Assembly (NCBI GenBank): GCA_020073375.1
Contig: JAIQFG010000039.1
Span: 1-43,639, forward strand
From: Terriglobia bacterium
Lineage (GTDB): Bacteria > Acidobacteriota > Terriglobia > Acidiferrales > UBA7541
Reading direction: 5' to 3'
Length of the DNA: 43,639 bases
The position numbers were made by a program, and so were the translations under genes. The notes below the pieces were generated by a model that had not been told where the DNA came from, did no database searches, and worked only from the letters and a program-made list of their open reading frames with translations. Of the stretch, positions 17,181 through 28,092 are shown in pieces (position 1 is the first letter of the stretch; every line of letters starts with the position of its first letter).

Positions 17181-18257
17181 ATGCCGAGCCGCCGCGCATT
17201 TCTAAACAATCGCCGCGCAGCTGCTTGGTTCACCTCTGCGTTTGCTCTTCTCCTGCTGGTCATGCCGCGAGCGTCCGGCGCGCAAAGCCCCACTCCCAAA
17301 AAGTCGGCCCCAGCGCGCGAACAAAAAAGCGCTGCCTCCCCACGCGTCTCTCTTTCCCCGCGTTACGTACCCGGCCAGGTCTATCGCTACGCCATGGAAT
17401 TTGAGACCAGCACATCGACCACGCAATCCGGTTTCTCCGCCGACCCGCAGGGCCCTTCCAGTCTGGTCATCACCTGGGACGCCACCATCCGCATGGAAGT
17501 TTTGCCCGCCGAGGGCGCGGCGGGCGGCATCCGCCTGCGAACCACGTACGAGAAATCCGCCGCCAATATTCGCGCAGACACGTTTGATCCCACCGCGGAT
17601 GCAACCATCAGGCAGTACAAGGACCTGGAAGGAAAAGTGGTGGAGTTTACGCTCGACGCCGCCGGAAAAGTAAAATCCGTCACGGGGCTGGAAGGAATCG
17701 TCGCAGGAGAAAAAGCCGCGCAAGCCGCGCGCGACTGGATCAATCACCTAGACGCCGGATCCGGCGCGCCCCCCGGTGGAGTCACGGTCGGCGAAACGTG
17801 GACTTCCGACCAGCCCGCAATTTCACTGCCCGTCGCAGGACTCGTCTGGCGCACCGATTCCCAATATTTGCGCAAAGAGCCGTGCCATCCGCCGAATCCC
17901 GATTTGCCCCCATCGGCCGCCTCCACAGATTCGTCCGCAGCCGGACTCGCCGCCGAATCCTGCGCGGTGATCCTCACGCACCTGAACTTGGTCCGCCCTA
18001 GGCCCGTCCGCGACGCCACTCCCGAGGACTACCGTAAAAACGGCGTGCAAACCAAAGGCGCCTGGCACGGCTCCGGTCAGAGCCTGATTTACGTTGCGCT
18101 GCGTTCCGGCGCCGTCGTCAGCGTCTCGCAAACCGGATCGGAAGACATGGACGTCACTCTCACTTCCAATCACAACAATACGTCCATGCGTTACGCCGGC
18201 ACGGTTCAATCGCGCTCACAGGTGGAGATGATCGGGGATGAGGGGCAGGGGAAGTAA
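17181..18257 (+). CDS. secreted hypothetical protein
   Basis: 358 residues with a signal peptide (about 1-34, WFTSAFALLLLVMPRASGA) and a Pro/Lys-rich linker. The mature part is beta-rich: YVPGQVYRYAMEFETSTSTT, ATIRMEVLPAEGAAGGIRL, KVVEFTLDAAGKVKSVTG, VGETWTSDQPAI. The layout resembles DUF6263-like exported proteins but I cannot assign it firmly. It follows the AsmA-like gene by 229 bases and is convergent with the oxidoreductase gene. Confidence 0.75.
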   Translation: MPSRRAFLNNRRAAAWFTSAFALLLLVMPRASGAQSPTPKKSAPAREQKSAASPRVSLSPRYVPGQVYRYAMEFETSTSTTQSGFSADPQGPSSLVITWDATIRMEVLPAEGAAGGIRLRTTYEKSAANIRADTFDPTADATIRQYKDLEGKVVEFTLDAAGKVKSVTGLEGIVAGEKAAQAARDWINHLDAGSGAPPGGVTVGETWTSDQPAISLPVAGLVWRTDSQYLRKEPCHPPNPDLPPSAASTDSSAAGLAAESCAVILTHLNLVRPRPVRDATPEDYRKNGVQTKGAWHGSGQSLIYVALRSGAVVSVSQTGSEDMDVTLTSNHNNTSMRYAGTVQSRSQVEMIGDEGQGK

Positions 18258-18293
18258 CACGCTTAAATCAGGGGACTCCGCTTGCAAGTCCGT

Positions 18294-19898
18294 TCAAACG
18301 CTGGGCCGCGAAACTACCCCCATCAAATTCCGCCGCAAAATCGCCGACGCCGTAATCACCCCGCCAAACAGCGCGCCGCTCACGCCGAGCGTGCAGGCGT
18401 CCTGCCCGGTCAGAAAAAGATTCCTGACGGGCGTACGCGCGCCGAACACACGCGCGCGGAAGCGCGCCGGTACGCAGGCAGCGCCATAAATCTCGCCCTT
18501 CAGATAATTCGCGAAATGCCGCGTCGAGAGCGGGGTCGAGATTTCGGCGGCTTCAATTTTCCCGCGCGTGGCGGGCACGTTGCGCTCCAGTTCCTCCTGA
18601 AGTCGCGCGGTCAATTTTTCCTTGAGTCCGTTGTATTCCTCGCCGCGCCGTTTCCACGTCGTATCGGCCCAGCGATCGAACATCCCGTAGGGAATCGGCG
18701 CGACCACCTCGATTGTGGAGCGCCCCGGATACCGTTCGGCAAACGTCGGGTCTTTGGCCGATGGGAATGAAATGAACAGGACAGGGAACGGCCCGCCGGG
18801 ATCCTCTTCAAAACGTGCCAGACTAGCGTCATGGTCCGCGTCGCCGTAAATCCACAGATTCGCCCCACCGAATTCCGGCTCCCCCGCCTCGCGCCGCAGC
18901 CCCGCATAAAGGCACAGGTGCGCGATCGACGGCGGGATATCTTTCATCTCCTCCAGCACACCGAAATGCGCCGAAAGTTCAGCAGGCAGCAGCCGCGTGA
19001 ACGTGTTGAACGCGCCCGCGTCGCTGATGATCGTGTTCGCGCGAATTTCCGCGCCGTCGGCCATGCGCACGCCTACAGCGCGCCGCCCGCCCTCCAGCAG
19101 AATTTCATGCACCTCCGCGCTGACCATGATTTGCCCACCTGCGCGTTCGATGATCGGGGCAATTCCCGCCGCAATCTCGGACGCGCCGCCTACTGGATAC
19201 GCTGCACCGTCAAAATAGTGGTACGCAATCGTGGCGTGCATCGCAAAACTGCTTTGCGCCGGAGGCAATCCGTAGTCGCCCCACTGCCCGGTGAGCACCC
19301 CGATCAGTTCCTGGTTGCGCGTCAGCCCGCCAAGCACTTGTGCCGTCGTTTGATTGGAATAGCGCAGGAATTTCCGGCGCATAAGCGGTCCGGCCAGCCG
19401 CGCAATCGGTCCAGGAATGGCCTTCTCGGCAAAATACATCCCGCTGGCGGCGACCGCGGCGCACACCGTTGCGATATATTGATCGATGGCCGCTGCCTCT
19501 TCGGGAAAGTACTGCTTCATGCGTTCGCGGAAGCGTTCCATGCCGGAGGGAAAATCGTACCCGCGCCCGGCGATCAAGATGCGGTCGTATACGTCGGGCA
19601 TCGGATTCCAGCACAGGCGTCCCTCGGTCACGTGATCGAATGCGGCGCGCAGTGGAGATTGCGCGCTGCTGACCTGGCCGACGTAGTGCACGCCGACATC
19701 CCATTCATAATTGCGCCGGTGAAAGACGTGCGTGAATCCCCCGGCCGTGTAATGCCGTTCCAGGACCAGCACTTTTTTCCCGCCGTGCTTTGCGAGCAGC
19801 GCTGCGGCCGTCAATCCGCCCATGCCGGATCCGATGACGATCGCATCGAATGGACCGTTGACGGGGTGCTGCTTGTAGGACTGGCCGGTATGCTGCAA
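18294..19898 (-). CDS. FAD-dependent oxidoreductase, retinol saturase / carotenoid desaturase-isomerase type
   Basis: About 534 residues. The FAD motif IVIGSGMGGLTAAALLAKHG is at the N-terminus, followed by LVLERHYTAGGFTHVFHR and YEWDVGVHYVG, typical of RetSat, CRTISO and CrtI relatives. The C-terminal motif LFLTGQDACTLGVSGALFGG binds the cofactor. The family saturates or isomerises polyenes; the substrate here is unknown. There is no ATG near the true N-terminus. TTG 19898 has GGAG at a good distance; GTG 19928 is the alternative. The frame stays open to 20231 inside uvrB, but that part looks like shadow. Confidence 0.85.
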   Translation of the reverse strand: MQHTGQSYKQHPVNGPFDAIVIGSGMGGLTAAALLAKHGGKKVLVLERHYTAGGFTHVFHRRNYEWDVGVHYVGQVSSAQSPLRAAFDHVTEGRLCWNPMPDVYDRILIAGRGYDFPSGMERFRERMKQYFPEEAAAIDQYIATVCAAVAASGMYFAEKAIPGPIARLAGPLMRRKFLRYSNQTTAQVLGGLTRNQELIGVLTGQWGDYGLPPAQSSFAMHATIAYHYFDGAAYPVGGASEIAAGIAPIIERAGGQIMVSAEVHEILLEGGRRAVGVRMADGAEIRANTIISDAGAFNTFTRLLPAELSAHFGVLEEMKDIPPSIAHLCLYAGLRREAGEPEFGGANLWIYGDADHDASLARFEEDPGGPFPVLFISFPSAKDPTFAERYPGRSTIEVVAPIPYGMFDRWADTTWKRRGEEYNGLKEKLTARLQEELERNVPATRGKIEAAEISTPLSTRHFANYLKGEIYGAACVPARFRARVFGARTPVRNLFLTGQDACTLGVSGALFGGVITASAILRRNLMGVVSRPSV

Positions 19899-19949
19899 AG
19901 TGGGATTCTCCGGAAAGAGACAATACACATGATACCCCGGGCGGTTTTT

Positions 19950-20035
19950 GTAGGACAGGCACTCCTGCCTGTCCGCTTTTCTGCGCGCCAACACACAACT
20001 AAACCGGACAGGTCCGCCGCGGCGGATGCCTGTCC
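19950..20035. repeat. inverted pair of REP-like palindromes, family A
   Basis: The first element is GTAG (19950-19953) with stem GGACAGGCA/TGCCTGTCC (19953-19974). The second, in inverse orientation, pairs GGACAGG (20006-20012) with CCTGTCC (20029-20035) around a CCGCCGCGGCGG palindrome. The pair lies in the divergent space between the oxidoreductase and uvrB, as REP pairs (BIMEs) often do. Confidence 0.65.
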
Positions 20036-20079
20036 TGCGTAAGCTCCTCCCGATTTCGGGACGCCGATGAAATTTGCGG

Positions 20080-20085
20080 TATAAT
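20080..20085 (+). promoter_or_regulatory. -10 element upstream of uvrB
   Basis: A perfect TATAAT at 20080-20085, 47 bases before the uvrB ATG. The -35 region (TTTCGG at 20054-20059) is weak and 20 bases away. No LexA-like box is evident. Confidence 0.45.
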
Positions 20086-20132
20086 GAGAGATTCCGCGCG
20101 GCCCTGAAAAACCGCCGTGCGGCCCTATACCC

Positions 20133-22211
<2,079 letters not shown>

Positions 22212-22238
22212 CCAGGAAATCTTCAATTGCAAATTTGA

Positions 22239-22267
22239 CTTAGCTAAGCTAATCTAGCTTAGCTAAG
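22239..22267 (+). promoter_or_regulatory. perfect palindromic operator of the toxin-antitoxin operon
   Basis: CTTAGCTAAGCTA (22239-22251) and TAGCTTAGCTAAG (22255-22267) are exact inverted repeats around ATC. Each arm contains the smaller palindrome CTTAGCTAAG. It ends eight bases before the antitoxin ATG and overlaps its ribosome-binding region (AAGAGG), so binding of the Phd-type antitoxin, as in known Phd/YefM systems, could block both transcription and translation initiation. Confidence 0.75.
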
Positions 22268-22275
22268 AGGTGGCC

Positions 22276-22506
22276 ATGCCAACTGTAACAATTCACAAGG
22301 CTAAGACCAATCTTTCCAAATTGATCGAGCGGGCTTCGGCGGGAGAAGAAATCATCATTGCCCGTGGCTCGGTGCCCGTGGCGCGACTGGTCCCTGTAGG
22401 AGTAGTGAAAGGGAAACGCAAGCCGGGCTCAATGAAGGGCAAATTGGAAATCGGGCCGGAATTTTTTGAGCCTCTTCCCGATGACGAACTTGCAGGCTGG
22501 GAATAA
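22276..22506 (+). CDS. Phd/YefM-type antitoxin
   Basis: 76 residues from ATG 22276, with AAGAGG five bases upstream; GTG 22270 is less likely. The N-terminal fold TVTIHKAKTNLSKLIERA ... GEEIIIARGSVPVARLVPV is the Phd DNA-binding domain; the acidic C-terminus (EFFEPLPDDELAGWE) should neutralise the toxin. It is followed after five bases by a PIN-domain toxin gene, the usual antitoxin-first order. Confidence 0.93.
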   Translation: MPTVTIHKAKTNLSKLIERASAGEEIIIARGSVPVARLVPVGVVKGKRKPGSMKGKLEIGPEFFEPLPDDELAGWE

Positions 22507-22511
22507 TCCGC

Positions 22512-22898
22512 GTGCGAGCGCTTTTCGATACCCACGCGTTGATTTGGTGGTTCTCGGACGACCCTTCGCTACGGCAATCGATTCGAGAGACAATCGCAGA
22601 CACGGACAATCTCCTGCTGGTGAGCGCCGCATCCGCTTGGGAACTCGCAATTAAATATCAACTCGGAAAACTGCGCAAAGTCGCCGACTTGGTTTCGAAT
22701 TTCTCTGGCCGTGTGGGGGGCGAGGGCTTCGAGCTATTGCCCATTTCAGCGGAACACGGAATTCGCGCCGGCCTTTTGTCCGGGCATCACAAGGACCCGT
22801 TTGACCGCATGTTAATTGCACAATGCCAGGCGGAAAACATTCCCATCATCAGCAATGATTTGATTTTTGAAAGGTACGGCGTGCGGCGGCTTTGGTAA
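22512..22898 (+). CDS. PIN-domain toxin, VapC family
   Basis: 128 residues from GTG 22512. The catalytic acidic residues of the PIN nuclease are in LFDTHALIWWF (Asp), SAASAWELAIKYQLGKL (Glu) and HHKDPFDRMLIAQ (Asp), with the second-strand ISNDLIF near the end. It is expected to be a Mg-dependent endoribonuclease held inactive by the antitoxin encoded just upstream. All key residues are present, so the toxin looks intact. Confidence 0.93.
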   Translation: MRALFDTHALIWWFSDDPSLRQSIRETIADTDNLLLVSAASAWELAIKYQLGKLRKVADLVSNFSGRVGGEGFELLPISAEHGIRAGLLSGHHKDPFDRMLIAQCQAENIPIISNDLIFERYGVRRLW

Positions 22899-23025
22899 AG
22901 ATGAAATTTTGCACGGAAGTTGAAATCCAAGGGCTTGTCCGCGCGAGGGCAGGTCTCAATCTTCATGCTCAAGGATTCCACGCCCGGCAACCCTTCCTTG
23001 CGATTCGCCTGGGATGCATGGCTTT

Positions 23026-23100
23026 GTAGCGTCGGCGTCCCGCCGGCGGCTTTCTGTTCCGCGTGGCCGGCAAACCCGCCGGCGAGACGCCGGCGCCGCA
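23026..23100. repeat. inverted pair of REP-like palindromes, family B
   Basis: GTAGCGTCGGCGTCCCGCCGGC starts at 23026 (four-base GTAG then a CGGCG/CGCCG-type stem), and an inverse copy (GCCGGCGAGACGCCGGC) ends at 23100. The same pair occurs at 31366-31441. It lies at the end of the toxin-antitoxin region, before the ABC permease; bases 22899-23025 show nothing else. Confidence 0.6.
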
Positions 23101-23112
23101 TAGAGCCGCGAA

Positions 23113-23943
23113 TCAGAGATCGCGTTCGCGAAAATGATAGACCGCGATGCCGAGCGCGATCAGTAGATACACAATCGCATATCCGATCATCGCCCCGCTG
23201 GGTATGGAAATATCCGAAAACGGCGAAAACTGCAGCGACCCCGAAAGCGGCGACTCCATTTCAAATGCGGCGCGCCGCCACACCGCTTCGCTTGGCATGA
23301 CCAGGCTCGAAATAATGCCGACCATCGCCAGCCGCGAGCCTTCCGTGAATCCGCTCATCTGCTCGAGCCAGCCGCCGAGAAACGCGACACCCAGCAGGCC
23401 CAGCGTGATCACGCCGCTGGTCAGCGTGGAAAACCACGTCCCGAACATGAACGTGACCGACAGCGCCACCACGCATTCCAGAAACACCAGCAGTACGCCG
23501 TTCAAAGGATGCTGCGCCAGCACGCCGCCAATGTAGTAGCCCTCGGCAATCGCTCCGCCGAACATCAACGCCACGTAGACTGCGGCCATGGCCACGAAGC
23601 CCAGCCATTTGCCGATCAAGATTTGCCAGCGGTCCATCGGCTTGGTGGCGATGGCGTGAATCGTTCCGGAAGTGATTTCTCCCGCGATTGTGTCGACGGA
23701 CGTGAGCGTGGTCATCACTACGGCGAGCAGGTCAACGGTATAAAGGCCGATCATCAGCATGGCGCTGATAACCTGGTACCGCAAAAACGGCGGCACGGCG
23801 GAATTCTTGAGATCGCCGACCTGAAAATGCAGTCCGATTCCGAACACCAGAAGAAATCCGGCTCCGGCCAGCAGCGCGGTCCACAGGATTTTCTTGCGCG
23901 CCGCCTCGCGAAACGTGATCCCCGCCATGATCCACGCGCCCAT
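23113..23943 (-). CDS. ABC-2 type transporter permease
   Basis: 276 residues from ATG 23943, which overlaps the TGA of the ATPase gene by one base (TGATG). Six membrane segments are apparent (for example ILWTALLAGAGFLLVFGIGL, AMLMIGLYTVDLLAVVMTTL, WLGFVAMAAVYVALMFGGAI, GVITLGLLGVAFLGGW, IGYAIVYLLIALGIAVY). The motif DTIAGEITSGTIHAIATKPM is typical of ABC-2 exporters of the NosY/Gld/Nat type. Substrate unknown. It is the last gene of a three-gene operon. Confidence 0.9.
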   Translation of the reverse strand: MGAWIMAGITFREAARKKILWTALLAGAGFLLVFGIGLHFQVGDLKNSAVPPFLRYQVISAMLMIGLYTVDLLAVVMTTLTSVDTIAGEITSGTIHAIATKPMDRWQILIGKWLGFVAMAAVYVALMFGGAIAEGYYIGGVLAQHPLNGVLLVFLECVVALSVTFMFGTWFSTLTSGVITLGLLGVAFLGGWLEQMSGFTEGSRLAMVGIISSLVMPSEAVWRRAAFEMESPLSGSLQFSPFSDISIPSGAMIGYAIVYLLIALGIAVYHFRERDL

Positions 23944-24830
23944 CAGAATCCCCGGTCCTCGCCCATCACGCTGATGAACAATTCCTCGAGCGTCATGCGC
24001 TGCGGCGTGAACTGGTATACCTCGGCGCCCGATCCGACCAGGTAGCGCAGGATGTCGGGCAGGCGCCCGCGCGAAGATGTGGTCAGCGTGAGCCGCTCTT
24101 CGTCGGCATGGGCGGAGTCGCACCAGCGCGCAAGCCCCTCAATGCATTCCGGCGACAATTTTTTCGCGCGCACATCGACGCGCACTGCCTCTTCCTGCTG
24201 CGCGTGCAGGTCCCGGCTGGTCACCACTTCGCCCTCGCGGATGAATACCACCTGGTCGCAAGTAATTTCAATTTCACTCAAAATATGAGAGTTCAAAAAG
24301 ACGGTGGCTCCCCGGTCGCGCTGCGCGCGGATGATGTCGCGCACCATGCGGCGGCCCAGCGGGTCGAGGCCGGACGTCGGCTCGTCCAGAAAAATCAGCT
24401 CGGGCTCGTGGACTAGCGCCTGCGCCAGCCCCGCGCGCTGCAGCATCCCTTTTGAAAAATTCTGCAGGCGTTTGTTGATATGAGGAGTGAGTCCCACCAG
24501 GTCGATCAGCGCCGGAACGCGCTCCTCAAGCTTGCTTGACGGGACACCGCAAAGCCGCCCATGCAAGTGGAGAAGTTCCGCGGGGGTGAGCCATTCATAG
24601 AACCGGAAATTTTCAGGAAGGAATCCTATTTTTCTGCGGATCTCCACGTTACCGGCCGGTGCGCCGAGCACCCAAGCTTCGCCGCCGCTGGGTGTTGCCA
24701 GGCCCAGAAGCATTTTGATGGAAGTGCTTTTGCCCGCGCCGTTCGGGCCGAGGAAGCCGAAGATTTCGCCGCGCCGCACCGACAAGGTGAGATCGCGGAC
24801 CGCTACTTTTTCCCCGAACACCTTGCGCAA
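23943..24830 (-). CDS. ABC transporter ATP-binding protein
   Basis: 295 residues from TTG 24830. Walker A is GPNGAGKST, the Q-loop equivalent is IGFLPENFRFYEWLT, the signature is NFSKGMLQRAGLAQAL, Walker B is LIFLDEPTSGLDPLG, and the switch His is in FLNSHILSE. The true N-terminus is probably a little upstream: in frame, a CTG at 24869 sits six bases after GGGAG and adds SSQNNFAIQTQN, the strand ABC ATPases normally begin with. It powers the permease encoded immediately downstream. It starts just after the DUF4367-like gene. Confidence 0.93.
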   Translation of the reverse strand: MRKVFGEKVAVRDLTLSVRRGEIFGFLGPNGAGKSTSIKMLLGLATPSGGEAWVLGAPAGNVEIRRKIGFLPENFRFYEWLTPAELLHLHGRLCGVPSSKLEERVPALIDLVGLTPHINKRLQNFSKGMLQRAGLAQALVHEPELIFLDEPTSGLDPLGRRMVRDIIRAQRDRGATVFLNSHILSEIEITCDQVVFIREGEVVTSRDLHAQQEEAVRVDVRAKKLSPECIEGLARWCDSAHADEERLTLTTSSRGRLPDILRYLVGSGAEVYQFTPQRMTLEELFISVMGEDRGF

Positions 24831-24882
24831 ATTTTGAGTCTGAATGGCAAAATTATTCTGCGAAGACAGAGTTAACTCCCGT

Positions 24883-25815
24883 TCACTTCAGCGAATCGGC
24901 CAGCGCCACGGCCTGGCTGGAATCTCCGAATCCGGTGAGTGAATAATCGATCCCATTTTTAGTCCAGATAAGGGCGTACCCGGGGCCGCGTCGCCCGGCC
25001 ATGCTGAGCAGCGTGGCGTCGGTCCCGTTCACCTTCACCACTTCGTAGGAACGCAGCGCGCGTGGAACCGCCAGCGTTAGCGTCGCCTTCCAATTGACGG
25101 TGTGCAGGAAATTGCTGGCCTGCTTAGGCGTCATCCCGGCCGTTTCCAAGCCGATTTCGGCAAGCCCGCCGATATCCAGCCCCGCCGGCACGCTCACGTT
25201 CGGGTCGGGACCCTCGCGCAACCGCACGCAGTCGCTGAACTCGGTGGTCGTCGGCGATGGTCCGGTGATGTTGTCCGCAATCACCCGGGTGGCATCGGTC
25301 GGCCCGGGGCAGGTCCCATATTGTATTTGCACCGACCGCGGCACTTGCACGCCAACGGTCGCGCCGTCCAGCGATTGCGGCAGCGCCAATTCTGGATGGC
25401 CCGCCTCGGTGGCAATCGCCTGCAGCCGCGCGCGGTCCACGCCCACGGCAATCTTGTGCGCCCCGCCGACGGTCAGTTTCGGCGTGTCTTTTCGCGCCCC
25501 CAGCAGCATCACGTCAAATCCCGCGAGTTGCCGCGCGCTCGCCACGTCGGCAGCCGGCTGGTCCTCTTCGTTTTCCTCGACCTGCACCTTGTCCGAAATC
25601 ATTTGCGTGACCATCTGGTGCAGCGATGGGTTCGCATTCGCGTCCGCGAACTGCGAAAAATTTGCGTTCACCGCCTGCACCTTCTGCATGCGCAGCGATT
25701 GCAGCGATTTCAGCGCCATATTTCTGATCCCCGGAATGCTCAAACTCCCGGCGACCACAAACACTACCGCGAGAATCAGCAAGCCCAGCTGTTTCGAGGG
25801 AGCGGTATTTGGCAT
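24883..25815 (-). CDS. membrane-anchored DUF4367-like protein of the ABC operon
   Basis: 310 residues from ATG 25815, chosen because GGGGAGGAAA lies just before it; ATG 25836 is upstream of that site. A membrane helix at about 10-27 (GLLILAVVFVVAGSLSI) is followed by an extracytoplasmic domain. The end, RGPGYALIWTKNGIDYSLTGFG ... ALADSLK, resembles the DUF4367 domain found in outer parts of anti-sigma-like proteins. It precedes the ABC ATPase on the same strand with only a few bases between, so it probably acts with that exporter, perhaps as a sensor or accessory lipoprotein-like factor. Confidence 0.75.
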   Translation of the reverse strand: MPNTAPSKQLGLLILAVVFVVAGSLSIPGIRNMALKSLQSLRMQKVQAVNANFSQFADANANPSLHQMVTQMISDKVQVEENEEDQPAADVASARQLAGFDVMLLGARKDTPKLTVGGAHKIAVGVDRARLQAIATEAGHPELALPQSLDGATVGVQVPRSVQIQYGTCPGPTDATRVIADNITGPSPTTTEFSDCVRLREGPDPNVSVPAGLDIGGLAEIGLETAGMTPKQASNFLHTVNWKATLTLAVPRALRSYEVVKVNGTDATLLSMAGRRGPGYALIWTKNGIDYSLTGFGDSSQAVALADSLK

Positions 25816-25934
25816 GGGATTTTCCTCCCCAGTCATGAAATGTTTCGGAAGAATGCGGATTCAACCACTTTGAAATTAGCAAGCAAACCTGAAATTTACA
25901 TGAATGGAGTCTTGAGCGGCACAGCCGAGCATCC

Positions 25935-27125
25935 TCACACCAATCCCTTGCGCAGCTCATCGAGCGGATAAAACGTCTCTCGCCACACGACCCCTCCTCG
26001 CCACAACGTGGCGATCGCCGAGCGCGCCAGCATCCAGCAGAACAGCAGCGCCCCCAGCGGGTGCGTGAGGCCGTAGAGCGGGGAAGCGTCGGTCGAGCGA
26101 ACCATCCCGCCATGGATTAACACTGCGGCCACAGCCGCGACCCCCGCGAACGCGCGCGCCCAGCCCGATGCAAAAACAAGCCCGAAGAACGGCAGCACGC
26201 TCATCGCCAACGTGAGCAGCATCGCGCCCAGCGCATACGCGGCATTGTAATGGCATGCGGCAAACATGTTTTTGGTGACGCCGCGGATCACGTTGTGCAC
26301 GCCGCTGTGCCACCGCACCTTCACCATGTCCTGCGCCACGGCCACGCCGGAACGGAATCCCGCTTTCTTTACGATTTTTCCGAGTTTCATGTCTTCGATC
26401 ACATCCATCCGCAGCCGGCGATGCCCGCCGCATTTTTCGTAAGCGGCGCGCCGCACCAGTTGGAACGCGCCGATTCCCACGTAGCGTCCCGAGCGCGGAT
26501 TGGACGTCAGCCAGGGCTCGTTCCCGAACACGAATCCCAAACCAAAATAGGAAATCGCAGTGATCTCCCAAAATCCGCGCATTTCAACCGACGCGAATAA
26601 GCTGAGATGGTCCCATTGGTGCTGTTCGGCCAGAGCGACGGCGCGGCGCAGCACATCGGGCGCAAAATGCACGTCCGCATCCGTGAACACGATCCACTCG
26701 CCCCGGGATTGCTCGAATCCCGCAACCAGCGCATGGGGTTTCCCCAGCCACCCCGGCGGCAATGTTTTCAGATCGATGACCTTCAGATTTCGATTTGTGC
26801 GCTGGAATCCTCGCAGAATTGCGGGAGTCTGGTCCTGCGAACGGTCATTAACCGCGATAACCTCATACCGCGGGTAATCCTGATCGAGTTGCGTGGCTAG
26901 AGCCGCGGGGAGTTTTTCCGCTTCATCCCTGGCCGCGAAGATCACGGAAAGCAAGGGCGCATCGGAGGAGGCCGATGGATTGGCGTCGCGCAGCCACGGC
27001 AGGCGCGACATCCCCAATCCGGCTCGAACGCCCTGAACCAACCACAGCGAGGCAATCAACCCAAATAGTACAATCCAGAATATGTGCAAATTGAAAATGT
27101 CCGCAGCGCAAAGATAGCCAAACAA
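25935..27125 (-). CDS. membrane glycosyltransferase, family 2 (HpnB/CruC-like)
   Basis: 396 residues if TTG 27125 is used; TTG 27089 is an alternative and no ATG fits. A membrane helix lies at about 14-32, the GT2 domain at 58-290 with SVIFAARDEAEKLPAAL, VNDRSQDQT, FTDADVHF (metal-binding DxD) and VIEDMKLGKIVKKAG (catalytic ED), and three or four membrane helices after 295 (ALGAMLLTLAMSVLPFFGLV, AGVAAVAAVLIHGG). It should transfer a sugar to a lipid acceptor such as a hopanoid or carotenoid at the inner membrane; the acceptor is not deducible. It is divergent from the DUF2520 gene, their start regions nearly touching. Confidence 0.85.
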   Translation of the reverse strand: MFGYLCAADIFNLHIFWIVLFGLIASLWLVQGVRAGLGMSRLPWLRDANPSASSDAPLLSVIFAARDEAEKLPAALATQLDQDYPRYEVIAVNDRSQDQTPAILRGFQRTNRNLKVIDLKTLPPGWLGKPHALVAGFEQSRGEWIVFTDADVHFAPDVLRRAVALAEQHQWDHLSLFASVEMRGFWEITAISYFGLGFVFGNEPWLTSNPRSGRYVGIGAFQLVRRAAYEKCGGHRRLRMDVIEDMKLGKIVKKAGFRSGVAVAQDMVKVRWHSGVHNVIRGVTKNMFAACHYNAAYALGAMLLTLAMSVLPFFGLVFASGWARAFAGVAAVAAVLIHGGMVRSTDASPLYGLTHPLGALLFCWMLARSAIATLWRGGVVWRETFYPLDELRKGLV

Positions 27126-27143
27126 GTTATGCTAACACAGGGT

Positions 27144-28025
27144 ATGTCGGAGACTTTATCCATCGTGGGAGCAGGCCGGGTGGGCCGCGCGCTCGGACGG
27201 CAGTTACGCGGGCTCGGTTGGCGCATTGGCGCGGTCACCGGAACTACTTTGCCCAGCGCGCGCGCGGCCGTGCGCTTGATCGGCGGCGGGCATGCCACGC
27301 ACTGGTTGACCCGCCAGGTGCTCGATTCCAAAGTGATTCTGATTACCACGCCGGATAACGCCATCGAAAGCGTGGCCGGAAGACTGGCGGAAATCGGCGG
27401 CGACGAGTGGCGCGGGAAAGTCGTTCTGCACACCAGCGGCGCCAACGGCCCTGAAGTTCTCAAGCCCCTGGCGGACCTGGGCGCCGCGGCCGGATCGATG
27501 CATCCGATGCAAACATTTAGCGACCAGCGCCTGCCGGAACTTGCCGGGCGCATTTTCGGAATCGACGGCAGCCCGGGCGCCCTGAAAGTGGCGCGAAAAA
27601 TGATCCGGCAGATCGGCGGCGTGGCGGTGCGCTTGTCGGGAGCAAACAAAGCGGCGTATCATGCCGCTGGGTCGTTTGCATGCGCGCATGTCCTGACGCT
27701 GATGGAAACGGCCGTGCGCCTGCTGATGTCGCAGGGATTTACGCGGCGCCAGGCGGTTCGCGCGCTTCTGCCGCTGACGCGCCAGACACTGGATAATTTT
27801 GAATCGGTCGGATCGCGCCAAGCGTGGACCGGGCCGATGGCGCGCGGGGATTACTCCACTGTCGGGCGCCACGTCCGGGCTCTGGCCGATTCGCCTAGGG
27901 AGTTTCTTGAGGCGTACGAAGCGATTTCCAGGCTGGCATGCGTTGTGTTGTCGGGCAAGCCCGGCGCGGCGCTGTCGCAGATTAACCGTGAATTTGATTC
28001 CGGACTGAACCGCAAAAAGAAATAA
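27144..28025 (+). CDS. Rossmann-fold DUF2520 protein
   Basis: 293 residues from ATG 27144 (MSETLSIVGAGRVGRALGR); ATG 27129 is possible. The GAGRVGRALG nucleotide-binding motif, LITTPDNAIESVAGRL and the substrate-side SMHPMQTFSD are those of the Rossmann-like plus DUF2520 family, related to pyrroline-5-carboxylate and NADP:F420 oxidoreductases. It probably reduces or oxidises a small metabolite with NADP. Its start is 19 bases from the divergent glycosyltransferase start, leaving almost no room for two promoters. Confidence 0.88.
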   Translation: MSETLSIVGAGRVGRALGRQLRGLGWRIGAVTGTTLPSARAAVRLIGGGHATHWLTRQVLDSKVILITTPDNAIESVAGRLAEIGGDEWRGKVVLHTSGANGPEVLKPLADLGAAAGSMHPMQTFSDQRLPELAGRIFGIDGSPGALKVARKMIRQIGGVAVRLSGANKAAYHAAGSFACAHVLTLMETAVRLLMSQGFTRRQAVRALLPLTRQTLDNFESVGSRQAWTGPMARGDYSTVGRHVRALADSPREFLEAYEAISRLACVVLSGKPGAALSQINREFDSGLNRKKK

Positions 28026-28092
28026 GCGCGGACCGCGCGAATTCTCCACACAGAACATCCGCGGTCCGTGATTTTGGTACCTGGGGGATTTC

